NCBI RefSeq assembly: GCF_900021155.1
Contig: NZ_FCNT01000027.1
Coordinates: 1 to 64,000, forward strand
DNA: 64,000 bases
Direction of reading: 5' to 3'
Source: Alistipes sp. CHKCI003
GTDB taxonomy: Bacteria > Bacteroidota > Bacteroidia > Bacteroidales > Rikenellaceae
The number at the start of each line of letters is the position of its first letter. Position 1 is the stretch's first letter. This document shows positions 9,801 through 16,700 of the stretch, piece after piece. The position numbers and the translations under genes are program-made. The notes beneath the pieces are model-generated. The model did not search any database. It was not told the origin of the DNA and saw only the letters and a list, made by a program, of their open reading frames with translations.

Positions 9801-10218
9801 AGAATTTAGCGTGAAGATCCTTCGTGGCATGAATTTTCATTTCCACCTTGCCCGTCCGCAGATCATCCGCAAGCAGGGCGACCCCCTCCTCGATTTGCCG
9901 GTAATAGCCCGCATCGCGTATATCTTCGACAAAATCGTTCTGAAACCGTTCCCGCGCCTGACGATATACCTTATCCCCCGGCAAGAACATCATCGATTTG
10001 TTGTAGCGGTGAAAGATATCGTCGATATTGATGCCGACAAGTATCTGAATCTTACCGAGTCCCTGCAACTTTTCACGAATGGCATAATATCCCGAAGACC
10101 GGAAATACCCCGCAACGGCATGAAAACTATGGAGCCCCCGCATCTCGGCAAGTATTCCGCTGAACTTGTCGAAAAGGGTATTGGTCAGGTCGTTGGTAAA
10201 GAATTTCGAATCTCCCAT
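6877..10218 (-). CDS. PLD-like nuclease fused to SNF2-type helicase
   Basis: The protein has 1113 residues from the chosen start. An N-terminal phospholipase D-like nuclease domain carries the HKD-type motif LHAKFYLF (His136, Lys138) followed by GSSNFSESG (158-166). A superfamily 2 helicase follows, with Walker A VVGLGKT (280-286), DEAH (362-365), VSATPLN, and C-terminal helicase motifs STDVLAEGVDLHRA and QRNGRVNRIGS. A longer start at 10251 exists, but a -7 promoter box (TAATTTTG) covers 10239-10246, which favours 10218. It is the first gene of a two-gene operon with the TIR-methyltransferase. The pair resembles a type ISP restriction enzyme split in two, with nuclease-helicase on one chain and methylase-specificity on the other. 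A restriction or defence role is inferred. Confidence 0.9.
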   Translation of the reverse strand: MGDSKFFTNDLTNTLFDKFSGILAEMRGLHSFHAVAGYFRSSGYYAIREKLQGLGKIQILVGINIDDIFHRYNKSMMFLPGDKVYRQARERFQNDFVEDIRDAGYYRQIEEGVALLADDLRTGKVEMKIHATKDLHAKFYLFLPEKHTPHSDGWVIMGSSNFSESGLGLTQPPRYELNVAMKDFDDVAFCKAEFEKLWKEGLPVTPDDIERFEAKTHLGQAPTPYEIYMKLLIDYFGDQIEDDFSLDVPEGFMDLKYQRDAVGQGYQMLKRYNGYFLADVVGLGKTVIATMTARRFVEENSLHSSRILVVHPPKLLDNWRSTFETFGILKYADFVSCGNLEKLFGEKTDYLPLEEYDLIVVDEAHRFRSDMSNMYDNLQRVCKTDRIRIGRVGGVHKLVMLVSATPLNISPRDLYNLLLLFQDKRSGSIEGVPNLQNYFAPRIGLYTKLMSPTNKVIDIEAIKTIYEQIRRDVIDKVTVRRTRENILNYAEYRDDLKKQGVVFPKIEKPRGLVYYLPEKLKVLFNASMDVLTERLKYARYKAIESLTPAFAARYANAPQISAALAGIYRVHMVKRLESSFEAFRRSLHNLRRNTQGMVDMWEADKIVIAPDLKVKELQDKGFELDDIIDKGIEKFGGSKEDFVYRRDAFYPWFIDDLKSDIALLDDLIDEWERVTEDPKLDKFVEEIETRMLAPGENPTGKLVIFSESKDTVHYLERALKERLGRSDILSATSDSRKKLFETILANFKPRPKGCKPKDDFNILISTDVLAEGVDLHRANVIVHYDSPWNPTRLMQRNGRVNRIGSVADTIYNYLFYPSAEGDAEIRLYRNILAKLQGFHSAYGGDSQIFSREEVLCSFELFNPNIGDDVDKMLQYLDEVRRFRKAHPADFERVRNLPVKSRTGRCASRTGGPKKDTALVYVRSAYKQEFYKVEPNDAPPAKPAGMDRPGFTVQKERFTVAPLGFLEAAALFRAAPDEKPLPLSERHYQSVSAAQRRFDKDVTDMLDDAVPSSSEQDKTTKTAERFLKWIWRSGQHPATKEHCEILGHYVEAGTFTKLSRELNRLERRYRRSEIGFEEVEKAIRAFVIRYHKSEKRSGAGSDPRSCVVLAEYFE

Positions 10219-10238
10219 AATTAGCTCGTTAGCACTTC

Positions 10239-10246
10239 CAAAATTA
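10239..10246 (-). promoter_or_regulatory. -7 box upstream of the PLD-helicase gene
   Basis: TAATTTTG on the minus strand fits TAnnTTTG and lies 20 bases before the ATG at 10218. The -33 region at 19-base spacing reads TTCG, so the match is partial. The box supports 10218 as the start codon. Confidence 0.5.
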
Positions 10247-10590
10247 CACATTTTTCACAAAATCTCGAATCCCGCACCCGATCGATGCGACAATATTCGG
10301 TACATCCGCTTGAGCTTCATACGGTATAAGCAAATGCCGGAGGGTTTCCATTTCGCGAGCCGGGATGAATACGTGTACCCCCGAAGAGCATCGGCCGCAG
10401 ACGAAGAACGGCCCATCGACCGGTTCCGACCGCTCGCGTTCCTCTCCCGCAAGCCGGAACGGCATCGAGGCCGTCGGACCGGAATCCGCTTCTCGACCGC
10501 AATTCCCCGGAGCCGGGGTTGTCCTACACATTTTTTACCCCTTTGAGAATTGCCATTCGGGAAAACTCCCGAAGAGCAGTACGGATAAAA
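10247..10590. other. Intergenic region upstream of the helicase operon
   Basis: No recognisable gene. A 95-codon minus-strand frame (10244-10531) has a plausible-looking second half but no family match that I can name, and its end overlaps the helicase promoter. It is left uncalled. Confidence 0.4.
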
Positions 10591-10621
10591 AAGGGCTGTC
10601 TAAGATTTGTCAGACAGCCCT
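10586..10621 (-). terminator. Hairpin terminator, short relative of the palindromic repeats (copy D)
   Basis: AGGGCTGTCT and AGACAGCCCT enclose a short loop; read on the minus strand the stem is followed by TTTTTT. It lies 14 bases past the stop of the Bor-like gene, so it is a good intrinsic terminator for it. The stem is the same GGGCTGTCT sequence that forms the ends of the longer elements at 2921, 32391 and 41827. Confidence 0.8.
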
Positions 10622-10635
10622 CTCGATTCTTTTTT

Positions 10636-10993
10636 TTATTCGTCCGTTTCGATCTTCCCGTCTTGCGCCGCATTCTGCAAGACACGCAGCGGAACATAGA
10701 ACTTCGTTTGCGTCGGAGTGTAAATGCCGCATGTGATTCCCGAAACGAGCAGATTCAGAAAACTCTGATTGGTCTTTACCACGAAATCGGGCGCATCGTT
10801 CACATATTCCGCAGCTTCGAGTTTGTTGCAGCCGACGGGTATCAGACCGCCGATCACATGGTGGTTCCACTGTCGGTTGATTTGCACCAGCGGTTCGTTG
10901 GGCTCAACATCCCCATGCAGAACCCGGGTGGAGTAACAGGAGGGCATAATCAGTGCGATGAGAAATCCCCCCCCAGCATAAAAGTCTCTTCAT
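10636..10993 (-). CDS. Bor-family lipoprotein gene, out of frame at a G8 tract (possible phase variation)
   Basis: The 3' part encodes a Bor-like domain: VIGGLIPVGCNKLEAAEYV, then FVVKTNQSFLNLLVSGI and CGIYTPTQTKFYV, matching lambda Bor (VVKTETQQTFVNGLLGFITLG). Bor-type lipoproteins are surface proteins linked to serum resistance in coliphage lysogens. The natural start is ATG at 10993-10991, but the G8 tract (C8 at 10967-10974 on the plus strand) puts it in the wrong frame. With seven Gs the protein would begin MKRLLCWGGFLIALIMPSC, a lipoprotein signal peptide ending at a lipobox-like MPSC. An in-frame internal ATG exists at 10947 but would give no signal peptide. The sequence therefore looks like the OFF state of a phase-variable gene, or a sequencing error in the tract. 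Confidence 0.75.
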
Positions 10994-11020
10994 ACCTGTA
11001 ATTGGATTGGTTAGGTTCTG

Positions 11021-11054
11021 CAAATATAATAAATTTTCTCGTGCTGCACACAAA
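11021..11054 (-). promoter_or_regulatory. Promoter of the Bor-like gene
   Basis: On the minus strand TTTG (11051-11054) and TATATTTG (11021-11028) are 22 bases apart, slightly longer than the usual 19-21. The -7 box is 27 bases before the ATG at 10993, which supports that upstream start rather than the internal one at 10947. Confidence 0.65.
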
Positions 11055-11200
11055 AACCGTCCGAAACGACGGCCGCATGCCGAATCGGGAGCGGCGGACC
11101 CGAAAAGGTCCGCCGCCCGTTCGCTGCGGCTATCCCCCGGCGGATCGCCGGTACGTGCCCTCCCTGCGCATTGCGCGTCCGGAGTGCGGGAAACGCCTCG

Positions 11201-12070
11201 TCAGAACGTCGTGGTCATATCCTTCGGCACGCAGATGTAGAAATCGGCGTCGCCGAGCTCCTCCTCGTTCAGCCGCTCCGCATCGTCCTGCCGGACGACC
11301 TCTACCGTCGCAATCCGCAGACCGGGCCGGAAGCGGTCGAGGTAGGTCAGGATGCCGGCATGAGCCGTCGAGTGGAAGCTTCCGTTCAGATGCACGAGAC
11401 GCCCTTCGCCGATCCGCTGCGCGATCGTCCACGCCATCGTGGCGTCCTTGATCGCCTGCGCCTTCGACAGATTCTCGGCCTGCCCGGCCTTCATGCCCGG
11501 CATCCGCATGGCCGCGAAATAACGGTCGACGCTCTCGTTGGGCACGTAGTCCAGCGGCAGCGGCACGATATACCCCCGGGCCTCGTCCGTCAACCGCTCC
11601 AGCGCTTCGAATCCCCCGCGTGCGACCATGTTCGCATAGCGCCGCGGAATGTTCGTGGCGATGACGGGGATACCGTTCGCCTTGGCGAATTCGACGACGG
11701 GCGCGTAATCCGTCTTATAGTTGTCCCACAACTTGGTCTCCTTGCCGAAGCGGTCGGCCGAAATCAGGCCGCCGAGGTATTCGTCCAGCACCAGCTGGTC
11801 GTCGCGTTCGAACATCTCGGCGCCGACCGCCAGCCGCTCTCCGTGGAGGGCATAGAGGTCCTTGACGATCTCCAGCTCCATCCAATGCGCGACGGGACAG
11901 TTGTGGACTTCGCCGATGAAGACGACGTCCCGCTCGCCCAATGCGCGGAGCATCTCTCCGTAGTCGGTCTTGCGACCCTCGGCATCGAAAATGGCGTAGG
12001 CCTTCTTCTCCTGCGCCGTCGCCAGCGTCGCCGCGAGGCAGCACGCCGTCAAAACGATCCATTTTTTCAT
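11201..12070 (-). CDS. ChaN-like haem-binding protein, last gene of the hmu operon
   Basis: The protein has 289 residues from MKKWIVLTACCLAATLATAQ, a Sec signal peptide; the longer frame upstream lacks a plausible N-terminus. It contains the ChaN / Cofac_haem_bdg fold signatures VVFIGEVHNCPVAHWMEL and LAVGAEMFERDDQ, and a C-terminal GRLVHLNGSFHSTAHAGIL segment with conserved His residues. Campylobacter ChaN binds haem and is iron-regulated. Its position 13 bases after the DUF2149 gene makes it the seventh member of the haem operon. The molecular role (haem storage, delivery or processing) is not established by the sequence. Confidence 0.85.
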   Translation of the reverse strand: MKKWIVLTACCLAATLATAQEKKAYAIFDAEGRKTDYGEMLRALGERDVVFIGEVHNCPVAHWMELEIVKDLYALHGERLAVGAEMFERDDQLVLDEYLGGLISADRFGKETKLWDNYKTDYAPVVEFAKANGIPVIATNIPRRYANMVARGGFEALERLTDEARGYIVPLPLDYVPNESVDRYFAAMRMPGMKAGQAENLSKAQAIKDATMAWTIAQRIGEGRLVHLNGSFHSTAHAGILTYLDRFRPGLRIATVEVVRQDDAERLNEEELGDADFYICVPKDMTTTF

Positions 12071-12083
12071 GTTGCTCTTTCTG

Positions 12084-12416
12084 TTATTCGGGTACATAGA
12101 TAATTTCTCCGTTTTCGAGCTCATAGGCGATTCCGACCCGTTTGCCCTTGGCGCCCGTGCTCTGCTCCTCGGAGGGCGTGTATTTGTTGATCTTGTTGCC
12201 CTCCTTCATGATGATCTCCATGTTCTCCTTGCCGGGATTCTTCACGATCGTGAAATCCTCCTGCGTGAAGACCTCGGTCATGTTCATGTGCATGACCATC
12301 GCCACCATCAGCGCGACGGCGAAGACCATCGCCACATCGAACAGGTTGACGACCACGCTCAGCGGATCGGAATCCTCATCCCCGGCAAAGCGGCTCTTGC
12401 GACGCGTCGTACTCAT
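12084..12416 (-). CDS. hmuV: DUF2149 protein (HmuV-like, ExbD-position partner)
   Basis: A 110-residue protein with one N-terminal transmembrane segment (VVNLFDVAMVFAVALMVAMV) preceded by a basic Arg/Lys-rich tail, and a soluble C-terminal domain ending GEIIYVPE. It matches the DUF2149 family, which accompanies MotA/TolQ/ExbB-like proteins in Bacteroidetes haem and cobalamin loci. Its topology resembles ExbD, with an Asp at the membrane entry (LFDVAM). It overlaps the TolQ-like gene by 4 bases, indicating translational coupling. Partner of HmuU in a proton-driven complex is inferred. Confidence 0.85.
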   Translation of the reverse strand: MSTTRRKSRFAGDEDSDPLSVVVNLFDVAMVFAVALMVAMVMHMNMTEVFTQEDFTIVKNPGKENMEIIMKEGNKINKYTPSEEQSTGAKGKRVGIAYELENGEIIYVPE

Positions 12417-13015
12417 GCCTTTCCGTTTTTTTCGTTGAGTTTACGCGCCACGTAATCGAGGTTGTTCACATCCTTGGCATACCAGCGCTGTTTGAGTTGC
12501 AGCGACACCAGCCCTACGCCGCTGACGACCAGACCCACGACCGTCGTGGCGAAGACCACCTGCATGTTGTAGGCCATGCCGCCGATATCGCCCGTCGAGA
12601 GCCCCACCAGCGCGGGACTCATGGCGATCAGCGTGCCGATCAGACCCAGCACGGGGCCGATCTTGGTCAACAGGCGCGAGAGGATCACGTCCTTCTCGGC
12701 CTCGTTCTCGAACTCCGAGATCAGGAAATCCGCATAGTCGGTGCTGGGCGGCGTCGAGAGCAGATCGCGCAGGTAGCGCACGAAGAGCGAGTTGTCCTTC
12801 GCGGGCAGCGCCCCGGCCAGTTCGCCGACCGTCTCGGGGGTCAGCTCCTTGATCCGCAGGTTCAGGCGGCTGTCGTTGCGGCGCTTGGTCATGTACTGGT
12901 TGTAGATGCCGCCCACGAGCAGCAGCGAGCGGATGAACAGCAGCAGCAGCAGCAGAATGTCGGGAATGAGCAGGCTGTTGGCCACCCAGAAAAGTGCTTG
13001 AGAAATTGTTTCCAT
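12413..13015 (-). CDS. hmuU: MotA/TolQ/ExbB proton channel family protein (HmuU-like)
   Basis: The protein has 200 residues with three hydrophobic segments: one near residues 15-35, and a pair in the second half containing GPVLGLIGTLIAMSPALVGL and MQVVFATTVVGLVVSGVGLV. These match the TolQ/ExbB core TM2-TM3 region, including the conserved Gly/Pro/Thr positions. The family forms pentameric proton channels that energise outer-membrane transport. The gene lies between the HmuT-like membrane protein and DUF2149, and it probably forms an energy module dedicated to this haem system and separate from the ExbB at 55857. Confidence 0.9.
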   Translation of the reverse strand: METISQALFWVANSLLIPDILLLLLLFIRSLLLVGGIYNQYMTKRRNDSRLNLRIKELTPETVGELAGALPAKDNSLFVRYLRDLLSTPPSTDYADFLISEFENEAEKDVILSRLLTKIGPVLGLIGTLIAMSPALVGLSTGDIGGMAYNMQVVFATTVVGLVVSGVGLVSLQLKQRWYAKDVNNLDYVARKLNEKNGKA

Positions 13016-13029
13016 AAATTTGCGTTCGG

Positions 13030-13761
13030 TTATTTTTTATTGATTGTCGTTTGTCCGGCACCGGAATGAGACCGCCTCTTCGCGGACATCCTCTGCAAGA
13101 GCGGCCACTTGATCCGCCCCCAGCCCACGCCTGCGAGAAAGAGCGCGAGGAAGAGCCCGAAAGCGAAGCCGAGCGCCTTCCAGTTCATCGGCTCGCGCAC
13201 GGCGGCGTAGGTTACGTCGCCGTTGACGGTCGTCAGCAGACCGATGATGCAGACGAAGAGGCTTGCGAGGAAGTGGATTTCGAGCCGCATCTCCCCCTCG
13301 GGCAGCAGACGCAGGAAAAACAGGCGCAACAGCGGCACGAGTACGACGACGGCTCCGGCGAAAACGTAGGAAATCGTCGTGAAATCCGCCCCCGGGAAAC
13401 CGAATATCAGTTCGGTCTGCAGGTAGAACAGCACGGGAAAGAGCAGCAGGCTCGGATACCACTTGAGCAGACGCATCCACCACCGCTGCCGCCGCGCGCC
13501 CTGCAACACGGCGATGCAGTAGGCGAAACAGACGACCGATTCGAGCGTAACGATGACGGCCATGTTTTTCAGCGCCACGGTATTTTCGAGATAGTCGGCC
13601 AGCTGCGTCTTCGATTGCAGGATCGCATAGGGATAGGTCGCCGCGACGAACACACCGCAGACGAGGCCGAACACCGCAGCCTGCCACCCCCGCCAGAAGC
13701 TGAGCTTGAGAATGCAGTTGACGACGATGAACAGAACGAGTATGCTGATGATGATTTCCAT
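13030..13761 (-). CDS. hmuT: Polytopic inner-membrane protein (HmuT-like)
   Basis: A 243-residue protein with about seven hydrophobic helices, for example IIISILVLFIVVNCILKLSF at the N-terminus and ALGFAFGLFLALFLAGVGWG near the C-terminus. There is no ABC or MFS signature. It sits 6 bases downstream of hmuS and 14 upstream of the TolQ-like gene, which matches the place of hmuT in the Porphyromonas hmuYRSTUV operon. The name rests on position and topology; its biochemical function is unknown to me. Confidence 0.75.
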   Translation of the reverse strand: MEIIISILVLFIVVNCILKLSFWRGWQAAVFGLVCGVFVAATYPYAILQSKTQLADYLENTVALKNMAVIVTLESVVCFAYCIAVLQGARRQRWWMRLLKWYPSLLLFPVLFYLQTELIFGFPGADFTTISYVFAGAVVVLVPLLRLFFLRLLPEGEMRLEIHFLASLFVCIIGLLTTVNGDVTYAAVREPMNWKALGFAFGLFLALFLAGVGWGRIKWPLLQRMSAKRRSHSGAGQTTINKK

Positions 13762-13767
13762 GAGCCG

Positions 13768-16700
13768 TCAATCCTCCTTTCGTTTTTTGCGCAGGACAAG
13801 CAGCAGCACGACGAATGCGGCGAAGACGCCGCCCGCGATCCATATGCCGTCGAGCGCATTGCGACCGCTCTCTTCGCCCATCGCCATTTGGTCCTTCTTC
13901 AGCACCATGCCGCTCTGTCCGGCCGAGACGTCGGCCGTCTGCATCGCCCGGAGCTGCTGCCGGTAAGCGGCCGCACGCTCCGGCGCCGTCTTGCCGGCGA
14001 TGTACTCCTGCAACTTGGCATTGCCGCCGGAGAAGCCGGCGCCCGTCGAACCGAATTCGCGAACCAGATCGGTGTGCAATCCGGCCAGCGTGGCGATTTG
14101 TGCGTCCGAGGCGTGCCACATGCCTTTGCGGGCGGTTTCGAGCATCACGGCCGTGATCTCCTGCAAAGCCGCGGGATTCTGCTGCCGGAAGAACCGCTCG
14201 GTCCCCAGACCGTAGCTGTCCTCCACGTAGACATCGTAAAGACGGTCCCACATCGCATCGTCCACCACGTCGGGCTTCGTAACGTTCCAGCCGTACGTGT
14301 TGGTTACGACCTCCGTGATCTGCGCGGCGCTCGAAGCGCCGCCCTTCATCACCTCCTTGATGTATTCGGGGTTGAAGACCGTGGCGCGCGACTCGACGCC
14401 GATCGCCTCCTTCAATTCCTGCATCTTCACACGGTTGCGGTTGCGGTAGTCGGCGAAGTAGGCGTCGGGATCCTTGCCCGTAACGTTCCGCACGGCGAGG
14501 TTCATACCGCCCATGAATTCGTACACATGGTCGAGGCTGAGCGCACCCCACGTATTGCTCTGGCGGGGTTGCACCACGGCATCCGTGTTGTGGAGCACGG
14601 CACGCAGCAGCCCGGCCTTCATCTCGCCCCACTCCTCTTCGCCGCCGTACACGGCACCCATGTTGTTGAGGTACGTATCGGCGATCTGCGCCTCGTCCTG
14701 CCACTTGTCGCCGCTGGTGACGAGTTCCTGAATACCCGTGCCGTACATGCCGTTGACGCCTCCGAAGACGCGCTTGGTCGACAGTTCGCGGGCCTCCTTG
14801 GGCGAGACGCCCTGCCCCACGAGCAGGCGTTCGGTCTCCACCGTACTCTCGGCCACGCGGTTGCCGTTCGCGTCGCCCGTCGCCGAGGCGGCCATCTCCA
14901 CGGCCCGCGAAATCAACGCGAGACGCGAAGCCGCCAGATCGCGGAACTGGCCCGAGGTCTGGACCACCACGTCGATGCGCGGCCGCCCCAGCTCCTCGGA
15001 CGGAATGAGCCGCAGATCGCTCACGCGGCCGTAGGCGTCGCGCACGGGTTCGACGCCGAGCATGTAGAGCACCTGCGCGATCGTCGCACCCTCGCTCTCG
15101 ATGAACTCGCTGCTCCAGAAAGTATAGCTCACCTTGCGCGGATAGTCTCCGTGCGTTTTCCGATATTGTTCGAGCGTCTGCCCGGCCAGCTCTTTGCCCC
15201 GCTCCCACGCGCGTTCGGAAGGTGTGGCCTCGGCATTGACCGCATAGAGGTTCCGGCCCGTGGGCACAGCCTGCGGATTGGCCACCGCATCGCCGCCCGA
15301 TGTCGGGGCCACGTATCCGCCCGCGAGCGCATTGAGCAGCGAGCGCATCTCCGCCTCGGGGCTCTCGCGCAACGCCTTTTCGTAGGCGGCGACGTTCCCG
15401 ATCGTCCGTGCGACCTCCGCGATAGCCTGCGCACGCCGTTTCTGTTCGCTCGTATAGGCCGCCGGCTTCCGCTCGCTCCGGGACATCATCATGCCCCGCT
15501 TGGGCGGTGCGAGCACCTCCCGGGCCTCCGCCAGTTCGGCAGGCGTGATCCCTGCCGTGCGGCAGATCAGAGCTTCGTCGGCCTGCGCTCCGTCCAGAAT
15601 CCGGACGACCAGCCGGCGGGCCGGCTCCAGATAACGTTTCGTAAAGTACGGCTTGCTTTTCAACTGTCCGTCCGTTACTTTCCCCTCCTCGCGGTCGAGC
15701 GCAGCCAGTCCGTAGGCGATCGGATCGACGCTCATGGCCAGCACCGACGAACGGATCTTCGCGGGGCTGTAAGGCACGCCCGTCGTGTAGAGTTCGCCGG
15801 TGATCTTCTCGCCCGCGATCTCCTCCGCGAAGTTCTCGATCCGCACGATCTCCTCCTCCGTGTAGGGACGCGAAGGCACGCTGTCGAGCCTCAGATCGCG
15901 GTGCAGACCCATTTTCAGCGCGATCTTCTTCACCGCCAGCGACGCCTTCCCGCGCCCGTTTTCCGGAGCTTTCCAATAGTCCTCGATCCGGTCCGTCAGC
16001 TCCCTGTACTGGCCGCGGGTCTTGCTTTCGGTGAACGGAGGGGTGAGGTAGGAGATCGTCGCGGCATAGGAGCGCCGCTTGGCCATCATGCTCTCGCCGA
16101 CGTTGCCGATCGTATAGTAGTAGAAGTGCGGCACGGCGCCCACGAGGCGGTCGGGCCAGTCGTAGTTGCCGAGCGCCACCTGTTTGCTGGGCGTGAACTC
16201 CAGACTGCCGTGCGTGCCGAAATGGATCACGGCATCGGCTCCGAATGCGTATTGCGACCAGAGATAGGCGCCGATGTAGGTGTGCGGCGGCGCGGTCTTG
16301 GCTCCGTGGACGATGGCGAACGCATCGTCGCCCACGGCGGCCATCGGCTGCGGCAGCAGCACGACGTTGCCCAAGTCGATGCGGGCGACGGCCAGCGAGG
16401 GCACTCCGCCGCGCACGGCGCTCATGTAGCTGCCCGGCGCTTCGCCGTACTGCTTCACCACGTCGGCATAGAGCCCTTCGGGAAGCGCCCGGCGCACCCA
16501 CGACTCGTACTCCTCTTTCGATACCCATGCGGGACGGCCGTCGCGCATGTAGTCGTCGAACGCCCCCTCGGCATAGGTGCTGAGCACGGCGCCCTGCGTC
16601 ATCAACAGCCGCTCGAACTCCTCCACGGTCGCCGGCAGGCCGTCAACCCGATACCCTTCGGCCCTGAGCCGCCGGAGCAGATTATAGAGCGACGGCACCG

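Noticed and set aside
3335..10218. Labelling the locus BREX or DISARM
   Set aside because: PglX-like and helicase-like parts are present, but PglZ, BrxC/PglY, DrmA and DrmB are all absent in the surroundings.
10244..10531. 95-codon minus-strand frame before the helicase gene
   Set aside because: The second half looks slightly protein-like, but no family is recognised and its end overlaps the helicase promoter box.
2831..11000. Integrative element inserted into tRNA-Leu with att repeats
   Set aside because: No integrase and no second copy of the tRNA 3' end could be found by eye between 2915 and 11000.
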